64,000 nucleotides of DNA from an alpha proteobacterium U9-1i. Lineage in GTDB: Bacteria; Pseudomonadota; Alphaproteobacteria; Caulobacterales; Aquidulcibacteraceae. The notes under the pieces are model-generated. The model had not been told where the DNA came from. It ran no database searches and worked only from the letters and a program-made list of their open reading frames with translations. Of this stretch, positions 32,421 through 40,980 are shown in pieces. The position numbers were made by a program, and so were the translations under genes. How positions within the stretch are numbered: position 1 is the first letter of the stretch; the number at the start of each line of letters is the position of its first letter. The DNA is taken from assembly GCA_000974665.1 (NCBI GenBank), contig BBSY01000003.1, positions 1 to 64,000 on the forward strand, read 5' to 3'.

Positions 32421-33497
32421 ATGTCGATGGACGGCGCGGAAGACGAAGCAAAACTGGACCGTCCGGCGCGGCCGTCTTTGGTGTATCCCCTTGGTGAGCC
32501 GCCGCAGGCCGGCGAGGCGCGGGAGATCACGCCTGGCGTTTTTTGGGTGCGCATGCCGCTGCCGTTTGCGCTGCAATGGATCAATCTTTGGCTGCTGAAG
32601 GATGGCGATGGCTGGACCATCGTCGATACCGGCATCGGGCTGGAGCAAAGCCGCGAACATTGGCGCTCGATTTTCGACGCCACGCTCGGCGGGCGTCCGG
32701 TCAAGCGCGTCATCTGCACGCACATGCACCCCGATCACATGGGCCTTGCGGGCTGGATCTGTCGCAAGTTCGACGCTGAATTGTGGATGAGCCGGTTGGA
32801 GTATGTCACCGCGCGAATGCTAATCGCCGACACCGGCCGCGAAGCGCCAGTGGAGGGCGTGCGCTTCTTCCAAGGCGCGGGCTGGGACGAGGACGCCATC
32901 GATTCTTACAAGGTGCGCTTCGGCGGCTTCGGTAAGGCGTTCTCGAAAACGCCGGACGGTTACGTGCGTGTGAGCGATGGAGATGTCATCGACATTGACG
33001 GCAAACCGTGGCGCGTGGTCACCGGAAACGGCCACTCGCCTGAGCACGTGTGCCTTTGGCAAGAGGAGATGAAGCTTTTCATTTCTGGCGATCAGGTGCT
33101 GCCGCGCATTTCGTCCAACGTTTCTGTGTTTCCCACTGAACCGTTGGCCGATCCGCTGAGCGATTGGATCAATTCCTGCCACAAGCTGCGCAGCATCATT
33201 CCGGAAGATGTGCTCACTTTGCCTTCGCACAACGAGCCGTTTCTTGGCTTGCACGCGCGGCTTGAAAATTTGATCGATGGCCATGAGCGGTCGTTGGCTC
33301 GTATCGAGCATCGATTGCGTCAGGCGCCGCGCCGCGCGGTCGATCTGTTCGGCGCGTTGTTCGCGCGAAAAATCGGCCCTGAAGTGTTGGGGATGGCGAC
33401 GGGCGAGGCTATTGCGCACGCCAATTGCTTGATCGCGCGTGGCCGTGCGCGTCGGGTGAAAGATGCCGCTGGAGTGATCTTCTATGAGCCAGCCTGA
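32421..33497 (+). CDS. MBL-fold metallo-hydrolase
   Basis: A 358-residue metallo-beta-lactamase-fold hydrolase. The metal site is clear: CTHMHPDHMG (HxHxDH), GNGHSPEHVCLW and FISGDQVLPR. A ~100-residue C-terminal helical extension (LENLIDGHERSLARIEHRLR) is typical of a proteobacterial MBL group of unknown substrate. The start ATG at 32421 has GGAGAGCGGA in front, better than upstream in-frame starts. The gene end overlaps the next start by 14 bp, forming a unit with the two small genes that follow. Confidence 0.88.
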   Translation: MSMDGAEDEAKLDRPARPSLVYPLGEPPQAGEAREITPGVFWVRMPLPFALQWINLWLLKDGDGWTIVDTGIGLEQSREHWRSIFDATLGGRPVKRVICTHMHPDHMGLAGWICRKFDAELWMSRLEYVTARMLIADTGREAPVEGVRFFQGAGWDEDAIDSYKVRFGGFGKAFSKTPDGYVRVSDGDVIDIDGKPWRVVTGNGHSPEHVCLWQEEMKLFISGDQVLPRISSNVSVFPTEPLADPLSDWINSCHKLRSIIPEDVLTLPSHNEPFLGLHARLENLIDGHERSLARIEHRLRQAPRRAVDLFGALFARKIGPEVLGMATGEAIAHANCLIARGRARRVKDAAGVIFYEPA

Positions 33498-33789
33498 GGC
33501 GCCCAATCCCGAGCGCCGTTCCACCGGGGCGATGGTCTGCTTTGGCGTCGGCGCCGCGTTTGCGACCTTGGCGTGGTTCCTGGGCGTCGGCGGCGTGATG
33601 ACGATCGCGATGGCTGGGGGCGATCCCGCTCAGGTGGCTGGTGGCATCGGCATGGTGATCGGCCTCGGCCTCATGACGTTGCTTGGCGTCGTGCTGATGC
33701 TGATCGGCGGCGTCTGGATGATCGGCCAGGTGGTCGCCGATCAACGCGGCGAAGATTCCGAAAAGCGTTATCGCAATGTGGAGCGGTGA
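33484..33789 (+). CDS. Small two-helix membrane protein, unknown
   Basis: A 101-residue protein with two transmembrane helices (AMVCFGVGAAFATLAWFLGV and GMVIGLGLMTLLGVVLMLIG) and polar ends. The start lies within the 3' end of the MBL gene and the stop abuts the YbjQ-type ATG, so it is translationally linked to both. I do not recognise a family. Confidence 0.75.
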   Translation: MSQPEAPNPERRSTGAMVCFGVGAAFATLAWFLGVGGVMTIAMAGGDPAQVAGGIGMVIGLGLMTLLGVVLMLIGGVWMIGQVVADQRGEDSEKRYRNVER

Positions 33790-34107
33790 ATGATCCTGTC
33801 GACAACGTTTGACGTGCACGGCCGCAATGTCGTGCAGCACCTGGGATTGGTGCGCGGCAATGTCGTCCGCTCGCGCTTCATCGGCCGCGATATCGTCGCG
33901 GGTTTACGGATGATCGTCGGTGGCGAGATTCACGAATACACGAAGCTGTTGGCCGAGAGCCGCGAGCAGGCGCTCGATCGTATGATCGAAGAAGCCCGCA
34001 AGCTTGGCGCGGATGCGGTGGTTGGCGTGCGAATGGAGACAACCGATGCCGGTCAGGGCCAAGCGACCGAGGTCCTAGCTTACGGCACCGCCGTCAAATT
34101 GGCCTGA
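33790..34107 (+). CDS. YbjQ-family (UPF0145) protein
   Basis: A 105-residue protein of the YbjQ/UPF0145 family, which forms a homopentamer of unknown role, sometimes described as heavy-metal binding. Hallmarks are the N-terminal STTFDVHGRNVVQHLGLVRG, the central EIHEYTKLLAESREQALDRM and GADAVVGVRMET. The ATG directly follows the previous stop. The 3' end overlaps the convergent membrane-protein gene by 28 bp. Confidence 0.92.
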   Translation: MILSTTFDVHGRNVVQHLGLVRGNVVRSRFIGRDIVAGLRMIVGGEIHEYTKLLAESREQALDRMIEEARKLGADAVVGVRMETTDAGQGQATEVLAYGTAVKLA

Positions 34108-34808
34108 ATGCGAAGCGGGGCGGCGTAAGCTAAGCGCCACGCCATCATCGCAACGATGCCGGCCGAAACGTCCAATCCCAGACCAAACGCAACGATGAAA
34201 ATTGCGTGGTGAGTCAGCAGATGCATCGCCGGTGCCGGCGCGAGTTCGCCGAGGCGCCAACTCACCGCACAGCGCATGCCCCAATCAAACAGCCCCGCCG
34301 CCAGCAAGAGCGCTGCGATCATCGGCGCAAGCATCGGAAGGTGCGGCAGGTCGAGCGGCAGTCCCGCGACCATGTGTGGAGCGGTGAATGCGACGAGCGT
34401 CAGGCCGTAGAGTGGCGACAGCCAAAGGTGCGCGCGTGTCATAAGGTTGCGCGGCGCTGGTGCGCCGGTTGTAAGCGCAAGCCGATCTGCTTCAGCTTGG
34501 CTCCACCTTGTGTCGGCAAACAGGCGCCACACAAACAATACGCCAACCGCGCCAGCTACGCCGACAAAAGCGCCAACAAGCAGCGCCGCAAGGATCGGGC
34601 CCGCGCAAGACCAAGCATCAATGCGAGGGCTGCCAGATTGAAGCAGCGCGTGCGCGCCCAGCAACGCGATCAGCAGAAACGAGAGCGGCGGAGAGAGAAG
34701 CGAAATGGCGCCAACGCCGGCCGCGATCAAAAACGCGAGAAGCGATCTTTCGATCGCTTGGCGTTCTGCGGTCTGGCTTTGTGCGGCGTCGATCAATCTG
34801 CATCTCAC
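34080..34808 (-). CDS. Polytopic membrane protein, unknown
   Basis: A 242-residue hydrophobic protein with about six membrane segments, including LLAFLIAAGVGAISLLSPPL, PILAALLVGAFVGVAGAVGV, LYGLTLVAFTAPHMVAGLPL and HAIFIVAFGLGLDVSAGIVA. Charged loops are short. No family motif is recognised. Its stop lies inside the end of the YbjQ-type gene. The start is uncertain, with in-frame alternatives downstream. Confidence 0.6.
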   Translation of the reverse strand: MRCRLIDAAQSQTAERQAIERSLLAFLIAAGVGAISLLSPPLSFLLIALLGAHALLQSGSPRIDAWSCAGPILAALLVGAFVGVAGAVGVLFVWRLFADTRWSQAEADRLALTTGAPAPRNLMTRAHLWLSPLYGLTLVAFTAPHMVAGLPLDLPHLPMLAPMIAALLLAAGLFDWGMRCAVSWRLGELAPAPAMHLLTHHAIFIVAFGLGLDVSAGIVAMMAWRLAYAAPLRIQANLTAVP

Positions 34809-34911
34809 ACACGCGGCTTTCGCCGCGCGTGCTCAACACATGCGCCATCGTCGTGAATCGCGCGTAAACGCTTCTAATATTTCAGTGTTTCACGCGAGAG
34901 CGTGAAACCCG

Positions 34912-35652
34912 TTAGCGACCCCGTAACCGACGGCGCAATTCAGCGGCGCGGTCGCGGCGCGATTGTGCGTCTGCGGCGGATTGCGCTTGAGTCGGGCGCT
35001 CTTGGGCTTCTTGGACACCTTGCGCGATTGCTTCGGCTTCCGCTTGCGCGGCTGCGGCGGCGACGCGCTCAGACTCTGCCTGGGCGGCGTCAGCGAAATA
35101 AACGGCGTCGTTCGGGTGCCCTACGGATCGGATCAAACCATCAAACAAGTCAGCGCGGGGCGCCCCTTCATAGTTCATGCAGAACACGAGGATGTCCGTG
35201 CCTGGGCGCAATTGCATCGAGGAGAAGACCAGACGCTGCGACGATTGAATTTCGGCGCGTTGAATCGGCCACTGCGTTCCTTCGGCTGTGTTGCTCAACA
35301 CGCTGGCGGAGCGGTTCGGGAAAATGTTGGCGACGCCGTTGGCGATCTGGGTCCAGAGCTCTGGCGTGAAGCGGGCGGTGTCGCCATTGGCGCGGCGCAC
35401 GGCGTCGGCGGTGGCGGCGGCGGTGCCTGGATTTGGCTGAGCCATCACGTGGCACTCGTTGGCGGCGTCGCCGGTGATGACGTAGGTGTAGGCATCCGTC
35501 GCGCTGTCGCCGAACTCTTGGTTGACGGTCCAGCCATCCGGACGGCTGAAGGATAACCTGCCAGAAGGATCACTCCATGGTTCCGCGGCGGCCGTGGCGC
35601 CGAAAACCATAGCTAGAGCGGCCGCCGCAGCGGCCAACGTCGCCTTACGCAT
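34912..35652 (-). CDS. Exported protein, paralogue A
   Basis: A 246-residue exported protein with signal peptide (to about TAAAEP). The core is a compact unit: WSDPSGRLSFSRPDGWTVNQ, TYVITGDAANECHVMAQPNP, QIANGVANIFPNRSASVLSN, WPIQRAEIQSSQRLVFSSMQ and LVFCMNYEGAPRADLFD. It then ends in a long Ala/Glu/Arg helical tail. The same blocks occur in the neighbouring gene at 35855-36517, so the two are tandem paralogues. The opening SGRLSFSRPDGW resembles PsbP-like/lipoprotein-type domains that bind hydrophobic ligands; that is only a guess. Confidence 0.78.
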   Translation of the reverse strand: MRKATLAAAAAALAMVFGATAAAEPWSDPSGRLSFSRPDGWTVNQEFGDSATDAYTYVITGDAANECHVMAQPNPGTAAATADAVRRANGDTARFTPELWTQIANGVANIFPNRSASVLSNTAEGTQWPIQRAEIQSSQRLVFSSMQLRPGTDILVFCMNYEGAPRADLFDGLIRSVGHPNDAVYFADAAQAESERVAAAAAQAEAEAIAQGVQEAQERPTQAQSAADAQSRRDRAAELRRRLRGR

Positions 35653-35854
35653 CTACTTCTCCCGCACTCCGCCGGAGCGGCTTTTGCCCGTCCGCTTCCG
35701 GCGTTTAATTGACCTAACTCTTTCGGAACCGCTCCGCCCGTCAAGACGGTTTGCGCAGGTTGTACCGCCACAGAACTTCGCCGCTCGGGCGCATTTATGT
35801 ATGTCGCACGGGCGGAGTGATCGCGCGAAAAGCCCTCGTGCGATCACAGAAGCG

Positions 35855-36517
35855 TTAATTTCGGTTGCGGCGGCGATTGTTCTCCGGTGGCGCTTCGGGC
35901 GCCGGCGCTGGCGGAGGGGCCGCGGCGGCAGCTTCGCGGGCCGCAGCCTGCGTCTCAGCCTCGGTCCGCCAGGTGGCGTCATTTGGGTGGGCCAAGGAGG
36001 CGCTCACGGTGGTGTAAACATCGACCCGGTCGGCGCCGCCATAGGTCATGCAGAACGTCATCAGATTGACGCCCGGCCGCAACTGTAGCGACGCGTGGAT
36101 CACCCGCTCGGGCGATTGGATATCGGCGCGTTGAATAGGCCAAAAGCCGCTTGTATCAACGGAGCGGGATACGAATTGCGCCGATGCGTTGGGGAAAATC
36201 TGGGGCATGCCGTTGGCGGTTTGCAGCCAGAATTCTGGGCCGAAGCGCGTGTCGTCCAACGTCGTGGTGCGCACCGTATCGGCGCTCGCTTGGGCGGTGC
36301 CCGGATTGGGCTGGGAGACCAGGTGGCATTCGTTGTTGGCGTTGCCGGAGATCACGTAGGTGAATGTATCCGCCGCGCCGGCGCCCCGTTCTTGGCTGGT
36401 GGCCCAACCGTTCGGCGCGTCGAACGTCAGCCGCCCGGCAGGGTCGTTCCACACCCGTGCGTCGGCGACGCCAGCGAAACTCAGGCCGGCAAGTGCGGCG
36501 AGCGCAAACAAGCGCAT
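35855..36517 (-). CDS. Exported protein, paralogue B
   Basis: A 220-residue exported protein, tandem paralogue of 34912-35652. Shared blocks are WNDPAGRLTFDAPNGWATSQ, TYVISGNANNECHLVSQPNP, FWPIQRADIQSPERVIHASL and MTFCMTYGGADRVDVY. Its tail is Pro/Ala-rich and ends NRRRNRN instead of the long helix of copy A. Two conserved Cys (NECH and FCM) could form a disulfide. Function unknown. About 200 bp separate the two genes, with a weak hairpin, so they may have separate transcripts. Confidence 0.78.
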   Translation of the reverse strand: MRLFALAALAGLSFAGVADARVWNDPAGRLTFDAPNGWATSQERGAGAADTFTYVISGNANNECHLVSQPNPGTAQASADTVRTTTLDDTRFGPEFWLQTANGMPQIFPNASAQFVSRSVDTSGFWPIQRADIQSPERVIHASLQLRPGVNLMTFCMTYGGADRVDVYTTVSASLAHPNDATWRTEAETQAAAREAAAAAPPPAPAPEAPPENNRRRNRN

Positions 36518-36664
36518 AGGTTCGTCCTCCAGAATTCGATCCCTCTCGGGCGCGGAGTTTCCTGCCCAAAGCGCGGGCGTCAAGGCGCCCCCTGCAATAA
36601 AACCGGGCGCCGAGACGGCGTCTGCGCCTGGTTCTAAGGTGGCGGCAAAGAGGAGCGTGTCCCC

Positions 36665-37531
36665 ATGAGTCTGGCCGGCAAAACCCTGTTCATCACCGGC
36701 GCAAGCCGCGGCATCGGTCTGGCGATCGCGCTTCGAGCTGCCCGCGACGGGGCCAATATCGTCGTCGCGGCCAAGACCGCCGAGCCCCACAAGAAGTTGC
36801 CGGGCACAATTTATTCCGCCGCCGAACAGATCGAGTCGGTTGGCGGCAAGGCGCTGCCTGTCGTCGTCGACGTGCGCGAACCGGACAGCGTCAACGCAGC
36901 GGTCGCGGCCGCGGTCGAGCGCTTTGGCGGTATCGACATTTGCGTGAACAACGCGTCCGCCATCCAGCTGACGGGCACCCTGCAAACTGATATTCGCCGT
37001 TATGACTTGATGAACCAGGTCAACGCACGCGGCACCTTCATTGTCTCGCGCGCCTGCATTCCACATTTGAAGCAAGCTTCCAATCCGCACGTCTTGATGC
37101 TGTCGCCGCCCTTGGACATGAGCCCGCGTTGGTTCGCTGGTCACGTCGCGTACACGATGGCCAAGTACGGCATGAGCATGTGCGTGCTGGGTATGGCGGA
37201 GGAATTCCGCGACGACGGCATCGCCTTCAACGCGTTGTGGCCGCGGACCGGCATCGCCACGGCGGCGATCGAATTCGCGCTCGCGGGCGGGGAAGGCATG
37301 AAGCATTGCCGTACGCCCGACATTATGGCCGACGCAGCCTACGCCATCTTCAACAAGCCGGCGCGCAAGTGCACCGGACACTTTTTTATTGATGACCTCG
37401 TGCTGTTCGAGGCTGGCGAGCGCGACTTTGACAAGTATCGCGTCGATCCGTCCAAATCCCTGATGCCTGATTTCTTTGTTCCCGCCGATACGCCGTTGCC
37501 CGCAGGGATCAGCATGGGACCGAAGGACTAG
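36665..37531 (+). CDS. Short-chain dehydrogenase/reductase (HSDL2-like)
   Basis: A 288-residue NAD(P)-dependent SDR. The cofactor motif is FITGASRGIGLAIALRAARD; NNASAIQLTGTL and the catalytic region AYTMAKYGMSMC (Tyr-x3-Lys) follow. The extra residues PHKKLPGTIYSAAEQIESVG after strand 2 and the C-terminal PARKCTGHFFIDDLVLFEAG are typical of the hydroxysteroid-dehydrogenase-like-2 group. The usual Ser of the catalytic triad is in the LMLSPPL stretch. The substrate is unknown. Confidence 0.9.
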   Translation: MSLAGKTLFITGASRGIGLAIALRAARDGANIVVAAKTAEPHKKLPGTIYSAAEQIESVGGKALPVVVDVREPDSVNAAVAAAVERFGGIDICVNNASAIQLTGTLQTDIRRYDLMNQVNARGTFIVSRACIPHLKQASNPHVLMLSPPLDMSPRWFAGHVAYTMAKYGMSMCVLGMAEEFRDDGIAFNALWPRTGIATAAIEFALAGGEGMKHCRTPDIMADAAYAIFNKPARKCTGHFFIDDLVLFEAGERDFDKYRVDPSKSLMPDFFVPADTPLPAGISMGPKD

Positions 37532-37630
37532 GCGTCGTTCGTCGCAAACTGAAGTGCGGCGCGCGTGATCGCGCGTTTGTGATGCGGTCGCGCGCCCGAA
37601 AGGCGCGTCAATGCTTTGAGGGGAACGCGC

Positions 37631-39352
37631 ATGATCCGTACTGCACTGACTGTGATAGCGCTTCTGTGGGGGGGCGCTCCGGCATTCGCTCAGCCCGCTC
37701 GTCAGTACGCCGACGCGCCAATCTATTCGATTGAACACGCCGGCGCACGCCGCGCGTTCGCCCTGCATACGCCGACGAGTTTTCGACGTGGCGGCCCGCT
37801 CATCGTGGCGTTGCATGGCCGCTTCTCTTCGCCGAAGGCGTTTCAGGCGCTGAGCGGGCTTAATGCGATAGGCGACGTGCGGGGCGCGTTGGTGGCCTAT
37901 CCGCAGGCCGGCGGCGCATTGTGGAATGACGGCGCCAATCCTGGCCTCGCCCGGATCGCCGCGCCAATGGACGACGCCGGGTTCATCGCCGCCATGATCG
38001 CCACCCTTGTGGAGGAATATGGGGTCGGCGCGGAGCGCGTTTTCATTGTCGGCTTCGACAGCGGCGGCGTGATGGCGCAGCACTTGGCCTGCGACGGCTC
38101 AATGCGCTTGGCGGGTGTCGCGGTCGTTAGCGCGCCGGGCTGGAGTTACATGCCGCAATCATGTGCGCGCGCAACGCCCGCAATCGTGCTGCACGGGCGC
38201 CGCGATCTGTTTGTGCCGGTTGGCGGCGACGCCGCCGAAGGCGATGCGCCTCATCGGTTGAGCGCGGCGGACACGATCGCGCGCTGGCTCAGCATCAACA
38301 GGTGCGCCGACCAGGCCAACGAGCGACGCGGCGCGAGCCTCTATTACAGCGCTTGCTCGGGTGCGCCGTTCGCCTATGTCGCTGTCGAACGCGGCGGGCA
38401 CGAATGGTTTCAGAGCGGCGACGGCCGGCGCATCAATCGCTCTGGCGTATCGGCCGCGACAACTGTGGACGCCTTCTTCTTTGCGCGCGAAAGCTTTGCG
38501 CTCCCGCGCGGTGGTGGGAGCATGCAAACGGGGCGTTCCTACATAGTCTATGCGCCCCCTAGTTATGATCCCGCGCGGCCTATGCCGGTCGTGGTGGCTT
38601 TGCATGGCCGGCCCAGCAACGCGCCGTCCATGGCGGCGATCACGGAGTTTCACGCTGTAGCCGAGCGCGAAGGCTTTATTGTCGTTTATCCGGACGGGGT
38701 CGGCGGGGAGTGGCGTTCGGTGGCTGATCTAATCGGCCTTGCCAATGAATACCCAAACGACGACGTCGCGTTCCTGGGCAATCTGATCGACGACCTCAGC
38801 CTGGACCTGAACATCGATCAGCAGCGACTCTACATCACTGGCTTTTCAAATGGCGGCTTCATGACAATGCGCATGGCATGTGAGGCGTCAGATCGCTTCG
38901 CCGCCTTCGCTTCTGTGGGGGCCGCGCTTTACAACGACATCCGTGATGTATGCCGGCGCGGATCGCCGGCGCCGATTATGTTTATCCACGGAACAGCAGA
39001 TCGCAGCATTGCATTTGACGGCGTCGTTCAACGCTCGCAGGGCGAGGCGCGCCAGGTTTCGATGAGCGTGCCCAACACGGTGAGCTATTTCGCCAACCGC
39101 AATGGCTGTTCGCCCCAAGCACGCCGCATCGATTTCACGCAGGGCAGTCCGGACACACAGGTGATCCGCTTTGACCAGATAGGCTGCGCCAACAATAACG
39201 ATGTGACATTCTTCCTCGTGAACGGCGGCGGCCACGTGTGGCCCGGCGTGCAGGGCGTGCTGCCGGAAGAAAATTTCGGTCCGACCAACATGGACATCAG
39301 CGCGAGCCAAGTGATCTGGGATTTCTTCAAGCAGCATACGCTGGACGACTAG
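37631..39352 (+). CDS. Exported tandem esterase (LpqC/feruloyl esterase type), N-terminal domain degenerate
   Basis: A 573-residue secreted protein with signal peptide (MIRTALTVIALLWGGAPAFA) and two alpha/beta-hydrolase domains of the COG3509 poly(3-hydroxyalkanoate) depolymerase/feruloyl esterase family. The second domain (residues ~300-573) has the oxyanion VVVALHGRPSN, the nucleophile elbow GFSNGG (Ser406), a later Asp in HGTADRSIAFD, and NGGGHVWPG with the His. In the first domain the elbow reads GFDSGG, with Asp143 at the Ser position, so its activity is doubtful. The ATG at 37631 has GAGGGG upstream. The 3' end overlaps the convergent ligase gene by 4 bp. Confidence 0.9.
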   Translation: MIRTALTVIALLWGGAPAFAQPARQYADAPIYSIEHAGARRAFALHTPTSFRRGGPLIVALHGRFSSPKAFQALSGLNAIGDVRGALVAYPQAGGALWNDGANPGLARIAAPMDDAGFIAAMIATLVEEYGVGAERVFIVGFDSGGVMAQHLACDGSMRLAGVAVVSAPGWSYMPQSCARATPAIVLHGRRDLFVPVGGDAAEGDAPHRLSAADTIARWLSINRCADQANERRGASLYYSACSGAPFAYVAVERGGHEWFQSGDGRRINRSGVSAATTVDAFFFARESFALPRGGGSMQTGRSYIVYAPPSYDPARPMPVVVALHGRPSNAPSMAAITEFHAVAEREGFIVVYPDGVGGEWRSVADLIGLANEYPNDDVAFLGNLIDDLSLDLNIDQQRLYITGFSNGGFMTMRMACEASDRFAAFASVGAALYNDIRDVCRRGSPAPIMFIHGTADRSIAFDGVVQRSQGEARQVSMSVPNTVSYFANRNGCSPQARRIDFTQGSPDTQVIRFDQIGCANNNDVTFFLVNGGGHVWPGVQGVLPEENFGPTNMDISASQVIWDFFKQHTLDD

Positions 39353-40980
39353 CGCTTCGCGCCGCCGCTCGGAATCAGCAGCTTTTCCAAGCTCTCCAGT
39401 GTATCGGCCTCGCGTGGCGGCTTATCCCAACGCAGCCGTGAGATCCGAGGGAAGCGCATGGCGACGCCGCTTTTGTGGCGCGTGGAACGCTGCAAGCCTT
39501 CAAAAGCGACCTCGACGACCATCCCTTTGTCTCGCGTATGTGTGACCTCGCGCACCGGGCCGAAGCGGTTGGTGGTGTTGTTGCGCACGAATTTGTCGAG
39601 TTCGGCGAGTTCTTCGTCGGTGAAGCCGAAATAGGCTTTCCCGACCGGAGTGAGTTCATCATCCTTCCAGACGCCAAACGTGTAGTCGGAATAAAAAGAG
39701 CTGCGCTTGCCGCTGCCGCGCTGGGCGTACATCAGCACCGCGTCGATTGTCATCGGATCGCGCTTCCATTTGAACCAATAGCCTTTAGGTCGCCCCGCGA
39801 GATAAGGCGCGTCGTGGCGCTTGATCATCACGCCTTCGACCGCGCCCGCGTCCACGCCGGCGAGCTTCGGATCGGCGCGTGCGGCGGTGAGATCGTCCCA
39901 AGTGTCAAACGGGATCAAAGGCGAGAGGTCGATCGGCGCGAGCGCATGGGCGGCGACGAACGCTTCGAGACGCTTGCGTCGCTCGCGGAAGGGAAGCGCG
40001 CGCAAATCGTCCTCGCCTTGCGCGAGGATGTCGTACACCCGGATGAACGCTGGAAACTCCGCCATCAACTTGGCGTTCACGCCTTTGCGGTTGAGGCGTT
40101 GTTGCAGCGTGTTGAAATCTTGCACGGCGCCGGCGCGTTTGATCAGGAGTTCACCGTCCAGCACAGCGTCAAAATCGAAGGCGTCGACCAGATCGGGGAA
40201 AGCGGTGGAAATCTCTTCGCCGGTGCGTGAGTACAAACGCGATACGATCTTGCCGCTGGCGTCGCGGCCGCTTGCGGCTTGGACGCGGATGCCGTCCCAC
40301 TTCCATTCGGCGCAAAATTCGGCCGGGGCGAGCGGCGCGAACTCCGTCGGCTCGATCGCGTGGGAGAGCATCGGCGGATAGAAGCGCACATTCGTGTTGA
40401 GCGACGGCGCTTCACCTCTCCCTTCAAGCCATGCGAAGAGGCGCGGATAGGGCGCTTCATCCGCATGCCACACATCCTCGATCTCGTCCGGCTCACGGCC
40501 GCCGAGCCGCGCCAGCGCGGTGCGGGCGAGGCGCGCGGAGACGCCGATGCGCAACGCGCCGGTGATCAGTTTCAGTAGCGCCCAGCGGCCGTTTTCGTCG
40601 AGCCGATCGAGCCAATCGGCGACACGCTCCGGCAGCTTTTCCTTCGGTGTGCTGTTGAGCCCTTCGACCACGTCAGTGATCGTCAGCTGCGCGTTCGCGC
40701 GCGCGGCGTTGACGGGCCACATCAGCGACACGGTCTCCGCCAAGTCGCCCACGAAATCATAAGAGAGCCCGAACAGCACCGGGTCGGTGCGCGCGGCGGC
40801 GAGATTGCGGATGAGGCCGGCCTTGGCGTGCTTGAACGTCAGCGCGCCCGTCATCGCCGCCAGCGCCCAGCCGCGGTCGGGATCGGGTGTCTCGCGGAAG
40901 TACGCTTCGAGCAGCGCGAGCTTGCCGAGCCGGCGCGGTTCGTAAGCCAAGCGATCAAGGAGCGCTGCGAAGCGGTTCAT
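39349..40980 (-). CDS. ATP-dependent DNA ligase (bacterial repair type)
   Basis: A 543-residue ligase of the bacterial ATP-dependent repair group (TIGR04120 type), distinct from the NAD+ ligase LigA. It has an N-terminal helical DNA-binding domain, the nucleotidyl motif EWKWDGIRVQ with the AMP-accepting Lys227, SRTGEEIS, then VEGVMIKRHDAPYLAGRPKG (motif IV/V) and a C-terminal OB-fold (RNNTTNRFGPVREVTHTRDK). It overlaps the exonuclease gene by 4 bp (ATGA), the usual coupling of this pair. Confidence 0.94.
   Translation of the reverse strand: MNRFAALLDRLAYEPRRLGKLALLEAYFRETPDPDRGWALAAMTGALTFKHAKAGLIRNLAAARTDPVLFGLSYDFVGDLAETVSLMWPVNAARANAQLTITDVVEGLNSTPKEKLPERVADWLDRLDENGRWALLKLITGALRIGVSARLARTALARLGGREPDEIEDVWHADEAPYPRLFAWLEGRGEAPSLNTNVRFYPPMLSHAIEPTEFAPLAPAEFCAEWKWDGIRVQAASGRDASGKIVSRLYSRTGEEISTAFPDLVDAFDFDAVLDGELLIKRAGAVQDFNTLQQRLNRKGVNAKLMAEFPAFIRVYDILAQGEDDLRALPFRERRKRLEAFVAAHALAPIDLSPLIPFDTWDDLTAARADPKLAGVDAGAVEGVMIKRHDAPYLAGRPKGYWFKWKRDPMTIDAVLMYAQRGSGKRSSFYSDYTFGVWKDDELTPVGKAYFGFTDEELAELDKFVRNNTTNRFGPVREVTHTRDKGMVVEVAFEGLQRSTRHKSGVAMRFPRISRLRWDKPPREADTLESLEKLLIPSGGAKR

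Noticed and set aside
36518-38083. Upstream extension of paralogue B on the minus strand
   Set aside because: The open frame runs antisense through the SDR gene and the extension has no signal peptide; the gene itself starts at 36517.
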